Source: Gammaproteobacteria bacterium
GTDB taxonomy: Bacteria; Pseudomonadota; Gammaproteobacteria; Pseudomonadales; Azotimanducaceae_A
Assembly: GCA_028819775.1 (NCBI GenBank)
Contig: JAPPKV010000097.1
Coordinates: forward strand, 1 to 12,677
DNA length: 12,677 bases
Direction of reading: 5' to 3'
Shown here: piece by piece, positions 1 through 7,789 of the stretch
How positions within the stretch are numbered: position 1 is the stretch's first letter
Layout of the letters: the number at the start of each line of letters is the position of its first letter
Notes under the pieces: generated by a model
Database searches by the model: none
Told to the model about the DNA's origin: nothing
What the model saw: only the letters and a program-made list of their open reading frames with translations
Program-made: the position numbers and the translations under genes

Positions 1-407
1 ACACCATGGTTCGAGTCGCCGATCTCGACGCATCGCTCGACTTCTACTGCAACAAGCTGGGCCTCGAGGAACTGCGCCGCATCGACAACGAGGGCGGCAG
101 GTTCACCCTGGTCTTCCTCGCCGCGCCCGGCGACAGCGAAGCGCAAGTGGAACTTACCCACAACTGGGATCCCGAAACTCTGTCCGGGGGTCGAAACTTC
201 GGGCATCTGGCCTACCACGTGGACGACATCTACGCCCTCTGCCAGCGCTTGAAGGATGGCGGCGTCACCATCAATCGCCCGCCCCGCGACGGCCACATGG
301 CATTCGTGCGATCACCCGACAACATCTCGGTCGAGCTTCTGCAGGCGGGGAAACCGCTGCCGCCGACGGAACCGTGGGCGTCCATGCCGAACACCGGGGA
401 GTGGTAG
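1..407 (+). CDS. gloA: Glyoxalase I (lactoylglutathione lyase), 5'-truncated by window edge
   Basis: VOC-family metalloenzyme that would convert the glutathione hemithioacetal of methylglyoxal to S-lactoylglutathione in the cytosol. The visible protein runs from an internal Met at base 6 (133 codons). The true start lies upstream: the codon before that Met is Thr (bases 3-5) and bases 1-2 are the end of a codon that would be His, matching the conserved N-terminal HTM of glyoxalase I, where this His is a metal ligand. Numbered from the visible Met, the other three expected metal ligands are present: E49 (in VELTHNWD), H67 (in FGHLAYHVDD) and E110 (in ISVELL). The DLDxSLDFYxxxLG opening and VRSPDNISVEL close are typical. 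It ends in TAG. The short proline-rich C-terminal tail is not a family feature. The 90-nt gap to the next gene suggests a separate transcript. Family assignment is strong; glutathione as cofactor is inferred from family resemblance. Confidence 0.9.
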   Translation, partial: TMVRVADLDASLDFYCNKLGLEELRRIDNEGGRFTLVFLAAPGDSEAQVELTHNWDPETLSGGRNFGHLAYHVDDIYALCQRLKDGGVTINRPPRDGHMAFVRSPDNISVELLQAGKPLPPTEPWASMPNTGEW

Positions 408-497
408 GCATCCCGTGACATAGGCCGTTACCATGCGTATCGCGCGCGCTGGCCGGGGTGTGCTACTTTCCGGCGCACGCAGACTTGGGGTGATGGC

Positions 498-1655
498 ATG
501 CGAAAGACGCACCTCACCGCGCTCCTGATCGTCCTTGCGACGGGTGTCTGGCTGGCGTCAGGTAACCTCGGCGGCGTCGACGCGGTCGCCGACCACCCAT
601 CGATCAGCGAACAGAATGCACACTCCACCGCAAACGGCGTCGACCGCGAGCCCACCGTCGTACGCGCTAGAACCCTCACCGCCTCGGCGTATTCCGACCT
701 GGTCAAGATACGCGGTCATACCGAGAACAAGCGAACCGTCGAGGTTCGGGCCGAGACCCAAGGCCGCGTCGTCGAGCGGCCTGTCGAGCGTGGCACCCAC
801 GTTGCCGCTGGAGACTTGCTGTGCCGGCTCGCCGTGGAAGATCGCCAGGCACGCGTCAGTCAAGCCAAGGAGGCGGTGAACCAGGCTCAGATCGAACACG
901 AGGGCAGCCTGCGACTGCAGGACGGCGGCTTTCAGTCCAAGACCGCGATCGCCCAGGCGAAGTCGCGGCTGGCTACCGCCGAGGCGCAACTGGAAGCCGC
1001 CACCTTGGACTTGGAGGGGACCTTCATCCGGGCACCGTTCGGCGGGGTGGTCGAACAGACCCTGCTCGAGGTCGGGGACTACGCGCAGCCGGCGACACCG
1101 TGTGCACGGATCGTCGACCTGGATCCGATGCTGCTCGTCGGTCAGGTCTCCGAACGAGACGTCAGCCGCCTCGCCATCGGCGGAACCGCTGTCGGTGTCC
1201 TCGCGTCCGGGGAAACCGCCACGGGCACCATCAGTTTCATCGGCCACCAGGCCGATCCGGCGACCCGCACCTTTCGGGTGGAAGCGACCGTCGCCAACCC
1301 CGACCACCATCTGCTCAGCGGTGCGACGGCCGAAATCGCCATCGTGGTGGGCGAGGTGGGCGCCCACCAGATCAGCTCCGCGGTATTGGCGCTGGACGAC
1401 GCCGGTCAAATGGGCGTGCGCACGGTCGACGCGGACGGTCGCGTGCGGTTCCAGCCTGTGCAGATCGTCGCCGATGCCGACCAGGGCGTCTGGGTGACCG
1501 GCCTGCCGTCTACCGTCACGTTGATTACCGTGGGCCATCAACTGGTGGTCGACGGCGAGCGCGTCGACGTGCGTCTCGAGGACGGCGCCGATGCCGGCGC
1601 ATCCATTGAGGCCCCGGATATCGGACAGGCATCGCGCCTCGCGGGTCGTTCTTGA
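498..1655 (+). CDS. RND efflux periplasmic adaptor (membrane fusion protein, HlyD/AcrA type)
   Basis: Periplasmic adaptor expected to link the RND permease encoded next to an outer-membrane channel. 385 aa. Residues about 6-22 are a hydrophobic N-terminal anchor or signal; no Cys occurs there, so it is not a lipoprotein, and a signal-peptidase site near AVA (29-31) is possible. The order is that of the family: first lipoyl half with EVRAETQGRVVE (82-93) and VERGTHVAAGDLL (96-108), a short alpha-helical hairpin (about 113-172, Ala/Gln/Glu-rich), second lipoyl half with FIRAPFGGVVE (176-186) and EVGDYAQP (191-198), then a beta-barrel with GTISFIGHQADPATRTFRVEA, and a membrane-proximal domain. 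The ATG at 498 is chosen because it starts the signal segment and has a GGGG stretch (487-490) about 7 nt upstream. The stop overlaps the permease start. The substrate cannot be inferred. Confidence 0.93.
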   Translation: MRKTHLTALLIVLATGVWLASGNLGGVDAVADHPSISEQNAHSTANGVDREPTVVRARTLTASAYSDLVKIRGHTENKRTVEVRAETQGRVVERPVERGTHVAAGDLLCRLAVEDRQARVSQAKEAVNQAQIEHEGSLRLQDGGFQSKTAIAQAKSRLATAEAQLEAATLDLEGTFIRAPFGGVVEQTLLEVGDYAQPATPCARIVDLDPMLLVGQVSERDVSRLAIGGTAVGVLASGETATGTISFIGHQADPATRTFRVEATVANPDHHLLSGATAEIAIVVGEVGAHQISSAVLALDDAGQMGVRTVDADGRVRFQPVQIVADADQGVWVTGLPSTVTLITVGHQLVVDGERVDVRLEDGADAGASIEAPDIGQASRLAGRS

Positions 1656-4600
1656 AGAACTTCATCATCGAGGCGGCGGTCGACCGCCCCCACGCCACGC
1701 TGTCGGTGTTGGCGCTTCTACTGCTTGCCGGAATCGGCGCGCGCATCGCCATCCCCATCGAATCCGAACCGAACATCGACGTCCCGTACTTCATGGTGTC
1801 GGTGACCCACGAGGGCATCTCGCCGCAAGACGCCGCCCGGCTCCTTCTCAAACCCCTGGAGTCCGAACTCCGGATCATTGGCGGCGTCGACGAAGTGCGG
1901 GCACTGGCCTACGAGGGATCGGTGCGCGTCTTGGTCGAGTTCGACGCCAGCCACGACCTCGAGGAGGCGCTGGCCGATGTGCGCGAAGCCGTCGACCGCG
2001 CCAAGCCCAACTTTCCCGCCACGGCCGATGAGCCGGTTGTCCTGGAGCAGTCGGCGAGCGACTTCCCGATCATCCAGGTCAACCTGGTCGGGGGTTCGGA
2101 AGGAGGCGTGCCCGAACGGGTGGTGTTCAACCTCGCGGAAGACCTCCAGGATGCCATCGAGGCATTGCCCACCATCCTGGCGGCGGAAATGCAGGGCCAC
2201 CGGGAGGAACTGCTCGAGGTGGTCATCGACCCCGCCGCACTCGAGTCGTACCAGGTATCCACCGAGCAATTGATCACGACCGTGATCCGCAACAACCGGC
2301 TGATCCCCGCCGGATCCCTCGACACCGGCAGCGGGCGCATCGCGGTCAAGGTGCCGGGGCTGATCAAGACCGCGGACGACCTCCGCGACCTACCCGTCAA
2401 GGCGGATGGCGACTCCGTCGTCACCTTGCGGGACGTCGCGGAGATTCGACGTACGTTCAAGGACCGCCAACGGTATGCACGGGTGAATGGCAGGCAGGCG
2501 ATCTCGCTCAACGTCTACCGACGCCAGAACGCCAACGTCGTGGACACGGTCGATGCCGTGAAGCAGGTCGTGGAGTCGTTCCGGCCCAAGCTGCCGGCCC
2601 GGCTCGACTTGGTCTATACCCAGGACCAGGCCCCCTTCGCGCGGTCCCAGGTCACCGAACTGCAGGGCAACATCATCACCACGCTGACGCTGGTGATGGT
2701 GCTGGTGGTGGCCGCCATCGGCGTTCGCAGCGGGATTATCGTGGGCACGGCCATTCCGGTGTCGTTCCTGGTCGCGCTGCTGTTCCTCTGGGTGCTGGGA
2801 TTCACGTTCAACTTCATGGTCATGTTCGGGATGCTGCTCGGACTTGGCATGCTGATCGACGGCGCTATCGTCGTGGTCGAGTTCGCCGACCGCAAGATGG
2901 CGGAAGGCGTGGCGCCGAGAGACGCCTACGTGATCGCCGCGAAGCGGATGTTCTGGCCGGTGTCCGCTTCCGTCGGCACGACCCTTGCCGCCTTCCTCCC
3001 CCTGCTCTTCTGGCCAGGCCTCTCGGGGAAGTTCATGAGCTTCCTGCCCGTGACGGTCTTCTTCGTACTCGCAGGATCGCTCGTCTACGCCCTGCTGTTC
3101 GGCCCGACGATCGGCGCACTGGCCGGACAGGTCCGCTCGCGCGACGACCGTGCACGTCGCGTGCTGGTTCACCTCGAAGACCGCGACCCGCGCACGCTGT
3201 CCGGCTTCACCGGCGCCTACGCACGACTGCTCGGCGCCGTGTGTCGACATGCCGGGTTGACCTTGGTCATCGTGGCGCTCGTACTCGGCGGGGTCTACTT
3301 CGCCTACGATCAATTCGGTCGCGGGATGGTGTTTTTCTCCGACGGCGACCCTGTGCGAGCGCGGATCGCCGTTCGAGCCCGGGGCAACCTGTCCGCCGCC
3401 GAAGCCTACACCCTTGTGCGAGAGGCCGAAGCTCCCATCCTGGACATCCCCGGCATCAAGGACGTGGTGCTGCAAACCCAGGTCGGCGGCGACGGGGCCG
3501 GAAGCCGTGGCCTGGCCGACGCCAACGACACGATCGGGCGGATGTACGTCCAGATCCACGACGAGGGCGAACGTTCGATGAGTGGCCGAGAAATCCTGGA
3601 GCTCGCCCGGGAGGCCACCTCGGACCTGGCCGGCGTCACCGTCGAGGTCCGGGAAGCCGAGCGGGGTCCGCCGGTCGGCAAGCCGATCCAGATCCAGTTC
3701 TCCGCCGAGGAGAAGGCACTTCTCGACCCGGTCGTGGCCGCGGTCCGGCATCACATGGACGCGGGGATGACCGGGCTGCGCGACATAGACGACACGCGCT
3801 CGCTGCCCGGCATCGAATGGGAACTCGACGTCGACCGTGCCCAGGCGGCTTTCTACAACGCGGACGTCTCGCTCGTCGGCATCGCCGTGCAGCTTGTCAC
3901 GAACGGCTTCAGGGTGGGCGAGTACCGTCCCGACACGGCCGACGAGGTGGTGGACATCCGGGTTCGGTACCCGCGGACTTCGCGGGGCGTCAGCGCACTC
4001 GACGACTTGAAGATCACGACCCCGAACGGGCGCGTGCCGATCTCGAACTTCGTCAAGCGCACCGCGGTCCCCAACGTGGACGTCATCGAGCGCATCGACG
4101 GCAAGGTCGTGGAGTTCATTCGCGCCGACGTGCAACCCCGCGTCCTGGCGGGCGACAAGGTGGCCGAGCTACAAGCCTGGTTCGACCGGGCGGGTCTCGA
4201 CCCAAGGGTCGAGATCGCCTTCCGCGGCGCCGACGAGGAACAGACCCGGTCCTTCGACTTCATGCTCCTCGCGTTGTCTGCCGCCCTGCTGTTGATGTTC
4301 GTGCTGCTGGTGATTCAGTTCAACAACACCTACCAGAGCGTGTTGATTCTCGCTGCCGTCGTCATGTCCACCGGGGGCGTCCTGCTCGGGCTACTAATCA
4401 CGAACACCACGTTCAGCGCGATCCTGACCGGAGTCGGCGTCGTGGCGCTCGCCGGGATCGTCGTCAACAACAACATCGTGCTCATCGACACCTTCAACCA
4501 CCTCCGGCGTCAGCACCCCGAACTGGATTACGTCTCGCTTATCGTGCGCACCGGCGCGCAGCGGCTGCGACCGGTCCTCTTGACGACGGCAACCACGATC

Positions 4601-4942
4601 CTGGGACTGCTGCCGCTCGCCAGTCATTTCTCCATCGACTTCATCAACCGTTCCATCGTCTATGGCGGACTGCTGTCGAGTTTCTGGGTCCCATTGGCCC
4701 AAGCCATCGTGTCCGGGTTGACGTTCGCCACGCTGCTCACGCTACTGGCAACGCCCGCGCTGCTGGCGATGCCGTACCGTGCAAGCGTTCGGAACCTGGC
4801 GGCATTGGCCAACCGGATCAAGTCGAATATGCGGAAGGCATGGGCCGGCGCACGGCGGCACTGGTCACGTCTCGTTCCCGGAACGAACCTAGGGGCCCTC
4901 GCCCAAGCAAAGATCCATGAAAAAAGAAAGCCCCGGCGATAA
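1652..4942 (+). CDS. RND efflux pump inner-membrane permease (AcrB/HAE-like superfamily)
   Basis: Proton-driven inner-membrane transporter working with the adaptor encoded just upstream. 1096 aa, slightly longer than usual RND pumps because of a basic cytoplasmic tail (about the last 55 residues). It has the full RND plan: TM1 (about 15-33), large periplasmic loop, TM2-TM6 block (about 335-500), TM7 near 533-551, second large loop, and TM8-TM12 (about 868-1040). TM4 carries GMLIDGAIVVVEF with D403 (AcrB D407 equivalent) and G404 in place of AcrB D408. TM10 carries VNNNIVLID, with N939 at the AcrB K940 position. The TTG at 1652 is chosen because later Met codons would remove TM1. TTG lies in a TTGA overlap with the adaptor stop and has no good ribosome binding site, so translation is probably coupled. 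Substrate (drug, lipid or other) is unknown; no heavy-metal signature was identified. Confidence 0.95.
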   Translation: MKNFIIEAAVDRPHATLSVLALLLLAGIGARIAIPIESEPNIDVPYFMVSVTHEGISPQDAARLLLKPLESELRIIGGVDEVRALAYEGSVRVLVEFDASHDLEEALADVREAVDRAKPNFPATADEPVVLEQSASDFPIIQVNLVGGSEGGVPERVVFNLAEDLQDAIEALPTILAAEMQGHREELLEVVIDPAALESYQVSTEQLITTVIRNNRLIPAGSLDTGSGRIAVKVPGLIKTADDLRDLPVKADGDSVVTLRDVAEIRRTFKDRQRYARVNGRQAISLNVYRRQNANVVDTVDAVKQVVESFRPKLPARLDLVYTQDQAPFARSQVTELQGNIITTLTLVMVLVVAAIGVRSGIIVGTAIPVSFLVALLFLWVLGFTFNFMVMFGMLLGLGMLIDGAIVVVEFADRKMAEGVAPRDAYVIAAKRMFWPVSASVGTTLAAFLPLLFWPGLSGKFMSFLPVTVFFVLAGSLVYALLFGPTIGALAGQVRSRDDRARRVLVHLEDRDPRTLSGFTGAYARLLGAVCRHAGLTLVIVALVLGGVYFAYDQFGRGMVFFSDGDPVRARIAVRARGNLSAAEAYTLVREAEAPILDIPGIKDVVLQTQVGGDGAGSRGLADANDTIGRMYVQIHDEGERSMSGREILELAREATSDLAGVTVEVREAERGPPVGKPIQIQFSAEEKALLDPVVAAVRHHMDAGMTGLRDIDDTRSLPGIEWELDVDRAQAAFYNADVSLVGIAVQLVTNGFRVGEYRPDTADEVVDIRVRYPRTSRGVSALDDLKITTPNGRVPISNFVKRTAVPNVDVIERIDGKVVEFIRADVQPRVLAGDKVAELQAWFDRAGLDPRVEIAFRGADEEQTRSFDFMLLALSAALLLMFVLLVIQFNNTYQSVLILAAVVMSTGGVLLGLLITNTTFSAILTGVGVVALAGIVVNNNIVLIDTFNHLRRQHPELDYVSLIVRTGAQRLRPVLLTTATTILGLLPLASHFSIDFINRSIVYGGLLSSFWVPLAQAIVSGLTFATLLTLLATPALLAMPYRASVRNLAALANRIKSNMRKAWAGARRHWSRLVPGTNLGALAQAKIHEKRKPRR

Positions 4943-4987
4943 GAGGGGGATTTGGGGAGGGAGGGGGAGGTTATCGCCGGGGCGTTC
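4926..4987. terminator. Long hairpin with G-tract loop overlapping the RND stop codon
   Basis: Bases 4930-4942 (GCCCCGGCGATAA, including the TAA stop) and 4971-4983 (TTATCGCCGGGGC) are perfect 13-nt inverted repeats. The stem continues for three more pairs (4926-4928 with 4985-4987) after one A.G mismatch. The 28-nt loop (4943-4970) is almost all purine, with four or more runs of three or more G. No T-tract follows on the plus strand. On the minus strand the stem would be followed by CTTTCTTTTTTC (complement of the A-rich stretch 4919-4930), which looks more like an intrinsic terminator for antisense transcripts. The most likely role is transcript end or mRNA 3'-end protection of the pump operon. 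Confidence 0.7.
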
Positions 4988-5267
4988 AAACCAAATGGGG
5001 CTTATTCCATCGATTTCAAGTCGCCACGTTAGGCCGATCGGCTCTTAGGAGATGCTGTGTCATGACCGGCTTGCCGTGGCTCCGTTTCGCTTCCTGTGGT
5101 CTAGGACTATCCGTTCTTTGGAAAGTTCCTGCCGACATCCCGACTTCCTTGCCGGTAAGCAACCGGCGCGACCACGATTACAAGACAGGCTGCGGCGGAA
5201 ACTTCCTAGTGGTCGGTGCCGAAACACGCAGGTATCGTAGCTGCCCGTCTGCCCTGAAGGTTGCGCA
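4988..5267. other. Intergenic stretch upstream of the first luciferase-like gene
   Basis: About 280 nt with base use less GC-biased than the genes. No tRNA, riboswitch or convincing sigma-70 promoter was recognised. One plus-strand ORF (5062-5271) has an AGGAG at 5047-5051 and ends in an ATGA overlap with the next gene, but its composition is weakly coding; it is treated as doubtful under findings. The promoter of the 5268 gene presumably lies here. Confidence 0.5.
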
Positions 5268-6215
5268 ATGACTGTCTCGCTCGGCGTCCACGTCGGCCAA
5301 CAGAATCTCGACATGGACGACATGCGCGCGCTTTGGCGACGCTTGGAAGCCGGCGGCGCGGATTGGATTTCCGTATGGGACCATTTCTACGAGGCGCCGT
5401 TCCAAGGCGGCGACCAACCCCACTTCGAGGCGTTGGCGACCCTGGGGGCGTTGGCCGCGGAGACCGAACGCGTGAGGATCGGCTGCCTGGTGTTCTACGT
5501 GGGCTACCGGAACCCGGCACTTTTGGCGAAGTCGGCAGCCACGCTGGATCACCTCTCTGGCGGGCGTTTCGAACTGGGTATCGGTGCCGGTTGGCACATC
5601 TGGGAGGCCTCCGCCTACGGCTACGCCTTCCCCGACATCGGCACGCGCCTCGACATGCTCGACGAGGCAGCGCAAATCGTGCGCGGGCTGTTGGACAACG
5701 ACCGCACGACGTTTTCGGGCAGACACTTCCAAGTGGACGATGCAACGTGCTACCCGAAGCCTGTCCAGGCCCACCTGCCTGTCTGGATCGGCGGACGAGG
5801 GGAACGGCGTACCCTGGACATCGCGGCCCGCCACGCCGACGGATGGAACGCGGCCTACACCAGCGCCGCCGAGTTCGCGCGCTTGAACGGCGTACTCGAT
5901 CACTGGTGCGAAGAGGAGGACCGGGATCCGGCGGCCATCGCGCGCGGCGTGAACGTGGCCTTCGGGATGGCCAAGGACGATGCCGGCGTGGCCCGCGAGC
6001 GCGCCAGTCTCGACCGGGAGTGGGGGGCGCAGTCGGAGCGCATCGCGGCCGGTTCGCTATTGTGCACGCCGAACGAAGCCGTCGACCGGGTCATGGCCTA
6101 TGTGGAGAGCGGCGCCGACGCCATCAACATCGCCCTACGTGCGCCCTGGGACGAGGACGCACTGGACGCCTACCTCGGCGACGTCATGCCGGCCGTGCGG
6201 AAGGCGACTAGCTAG
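5268..6215 (+). CDS. Luciferase-like (LLM class) flavin- or F420-dependent oxidoreductase
   Basis: Cytosolic TIM-barrel oxidoreductase of the bacterial luciferase-like superfamily, 315 aa, a usual length. Family marks are: an ISVWDHFYEAP segment (34-44) at the second strand, a TERVRIGCLVF strand (66-76), LDHLSGGRFELGIGAGWH (93-110), which is the most diagnostic block, a YPKPVQAHLPVWIGG block (162-176) and AARHADGWNA (186-195) near the C-terminal phosphate-binding region. The ATG at 5268 is supported by GAAGG (5256-5260) 7 nt upstream. The gene stands alone on the plus strand, with more than 300 nt before it and 125 nt to the ATPase start. Members use FMNH2 or F420H2; sequence alone does not separate these here, though the LSGGRFELGIGAGW type is often annotated F420-dependent. 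The substrate is unknown. Confidence 0.88.
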   Translation: MTVSLGVHVGQQNLDMDDMRALWRRLEAGGADWISVWDHFYEAPFQGGDQPHFEALATLGALAAETERVRIGCLVFYVGYRNPALLAKSAATLDHLSGGRFELGIGAGWHIWEASAYGYAFPDIGTRLDMLDEAAQIVRGLLDNDRTTFSGRHFQVDDATCYPKPVQAHLPVWIGGRGERRTLDIAARHADGWNAAYTSAAEFARLNGVLDHWCEEEDRDPAAIARGVNVAFGMAKDDAGVARERASLDREWGAQSERIAAGSLLCTPNEAVDRVMAYVESGADAINIALRAPWDEDALDAYLGDVMPAVRKATS

Positions 6216-6268
6216 AGCGTACGTCGCTTTGGGCCCGACTGGCCTACAATGCGCGATCAGGGCGCGCA

Positions 6269-6298
6269 GCATCGCATTCCCGACACGCATCGCATTCC
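6269..6298. repeat. 12-base direct repeat upstream of the ATPase gene
   Basis: GCATCGCATTCC occurs at 6269-6280 and again, perfectly, at 6287-6298, a period of 18 nt (6-nt spacer). It lies in the 125-nt gap between the oxidoreductase stop and the ATPase ATG, just after a TACAAT (6245-6250) that could be a -10 box, although no good -35 was found. It could be an operator or a chance duplication. Confidence 0.55.
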
Positions 6299-6320
6299 TG
6301 CTTGGAGAATAACGCCCAGA

Positions 6321-6350
6321 ACGTTAAGATTGGTAACGTTATGGACGTTA
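6321..6350. repeat. Three ACGTTA repeats across the ATPase start codon
   Basis: ACGTTA occurs at 6321-6326, 6336-6341 and 6345-6350. The first two are within AACGTT palindromes, and the third is already inside the coding sequence. Spacings are 15 and 9 nt. The arrangement straddles the proposed ATG at 6341, so a bound repressor or the protein itself could block initiation. This is inference only. Confidence 0.4.
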
Positions 6351-7714
6351 AAGAGAGAAACCGTTTGCTCTCCGCAGGCCAGATCGACCGCGAGGATCTC
6401 TGGCCGAGGATCACCGAGTACGAACAACGGGCGCGAACATTCCGATTCTCCTTTGGACTGGACGAGCTGCCCCGAGAGCCCGGCGTCATCCTTGTCCGCG
6501 GCCCTAGGCAATACGGCAAGAGCACGTGGCTCGAACTCGAGCTTCGCGAGACCGTCGAACGGTTCGGTCCCGGGACGGCCTACTTCCTCAACGGCGACGA
6601 ACTGACGACAGCCGACGACCTCGAGCGGCAGATCGCCGAGGTAGTCGCCTTGTTCCGCCCCGACGCGAGGGTCCGCAGGCTGTTCATCGACGAGATTACG
6701 GCGGTCGCCGACTGGGAAACGGCGATCAAGCGGCTTGCGGACCAAGTTGTCCTCAGGGATGTGCTGGTGATTACGACGGGCTCGCGAGCGACCGACATCC
6801 GCCGCGGTTCCGAACGACTACCCGGCCGGAAGGGAAAGCTCGCGCGTACGGACTACCTGTTCTGCGGCGTCGCCTACAAGGACTTCCGCACCCTGTGCCG
6901 CGACGAACTCGGCGACGACACCTGGATCGCCTACCTGCTCTCCGGCGGCTCGCCCGTCGCCGCGGGCGAGATCTGGCAGTACGAACGTCTACCCGCGTAC
7001 TTCTTCGAGATGATCCGGGATTGGGTCATCGGCGAACTCGCGAGAAGCGGTCGGTCCCGGCAGTTCCTGATCGCGTTGATGAGGACGTTGTTCGCGCAAG
7101 CGGGGTCGCGAACCGGGTACCTGAAGCTTGCTCGCGAGTCGGGCCTCGCCAACAACACGATAGCATCCGAATACATCGAACAACTGTCCGACGTCCTAGC
7201 GGTGCTTCCCTCGTTCCAGTGGGACGCCAGCAAGGACGTGCCCGTGCAGCGTCGACCGGCGAAGTTCCACTTCATCAACCTCTCCGTGGCCCTCGCCTTC
7301 GCCCCGGATCGACTGGTACATGTCGAGGACTTCAAGAAACTGCCGAGCCGCGACAAGTCCCGGTGGCTGGAGTGGCTCGTGGCTCAGGAACTCTTCCGCC
7401 GGCAAGCCATCCTCGGCGTGCCCGATCCGGAGACGATCTGGTACTGGGCCTCCAAGGAGCACGAGATCGACTTCGTCGACCATGCCCGGAACCTATACGA
7501 GGTCAAGACGGGTCGATCCGGCCCGATGGACTTCGCCTGGTTTCCAAAGGTGTTCCCCAACCGCAACCTGCTGGTCGTCGGATCGAACGAGTTTCGGGCG
7601 CAGTCCGTCAGGGGCATCACGATGGAGCAGTTTCTGCTCGCGGACGGATTCCCCCACCCCTACCCGGGGGAAGTGGACGACATAGACGCCTACAACGACT
7701 TCGCACGGTTTTGA
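6341..7714 (+). CDS. AAA+ ATPase with C-terminal DUF4143 (PD-(D/E)XK-like) domain
   Basis: Member of the large, poorly understood AAA_14/DUF4143 ATPase family. 457 aa from the ATG at 6341. Walker A is GPRQYGKST (54-62, K60) and Walker B is LFIDEI (114-119, D117/E118). A sensor-1-like VLVITTGSRATDI is followed by RGSERLPGRKGK, the family's arginine-rich segment. The C-terminal domain has E344 and E350 in WLEWLVAQEL, then EIDFVD (D377) and YEVKTG (E387, K389), the D...ExK spacing of a PD-(D/E)XK-type nuclease fold. An in-frame TTG at 6302 would add 13 residues, but neither start has a strong ribosome binding site; ATG is preferred. There is no partner gene, and neighbours are metabolic. Such genes are often scattered by horizontal transfer. 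The role is unknown; nucleic-acid action is inferred from fold motifs only. Confidence 0.88.
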   Translation: MDVKERNRLLSAGQIDREDLWPRITEYEQRARTFRFSFGLDELPREPGVILVRGPRQYGKSTWLELELRETVERFGPGTAYFLNGDELTTADDLERQIAEVVALFRPDARVRRLFIDEITAVADWETAIKRLADQVVLRDVLVITTGSRATDIRRGSERLPGRKGKLARTDYLFCGVAYKDFRTLCRDELGDDTWIAYLLSGGSPVAAGEIWQYERLPAYFFEMIRDWVIGELARSGRSRQFLIALMRTLFAQAGSRTGYLKLARESGLANNTIASEYIEQLSDVLAVLPSFQWDASKDVPVQRRPAKFHFINLSVALAFAPDRLVHVEDFKKLPSRDKSRWLEWLVAQELFRRQAILGVPDPETIWYWASKEHEIDFVDHARNLYEVKTGRSGPMDFAWFPKVFPNRNLLVVGSNEFRAQSVRGITMEQFLLADGFPHPYPGEVDDIDAYNDFARF

Positions 7715-7789
7715 CGCACCCAAGGCTATCCCGGCGCTTCGCTCCGCTAACGTCTCTCCGGCGACGCCCCCGCCCGGCGGCACTGGCGT
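7715..7789. terminator. Convergent intergenic gap with weak inverted repeat
   Basis: 75 nt separate the stop codons of the converging ATPase and enolase-superfamily genes. GACGCC (7763-7768) and GGCGTC (7785-7790) form a 6-bp inverted repeat around a GC-rich loop that could itself fold. No T-tract is seen on either side, so a Rho-independent terminator is only weakly supported. Confidence 0.25.

Noticed and set aside
452..474. GCCGG...CCGGC stem before the adaptor gene as an operator or attenuator
   Set aside because: Only 5 bp in very GC-rich DNA, with no T-tract or further symmetry; likely chance.
2390..4135. 581-codon minus-strand ORF opposite the RND permease
   Set aside because: It is rich in His, Asp, Arg and Gly with no domain, typical of the antisense shadow of a high-GC gene; the plus strand encodes a clear RND pump.
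3241..4920. 559-codon plus-strand ORF in another frame inside the RND gene
   Set aside because: Arg/Gly/Pro-rich composition typical of a frame-shifted reading of GC-rich DNA, and no recognisable family.
6302..6340. TTG start of the ATPase gene 13 codons upstream
   Set aside because: It lacks a ribosome binding site, and the extra residues fall on the ACGTTA repeats; ATG 6341 fits the family better. Not fully excluded.
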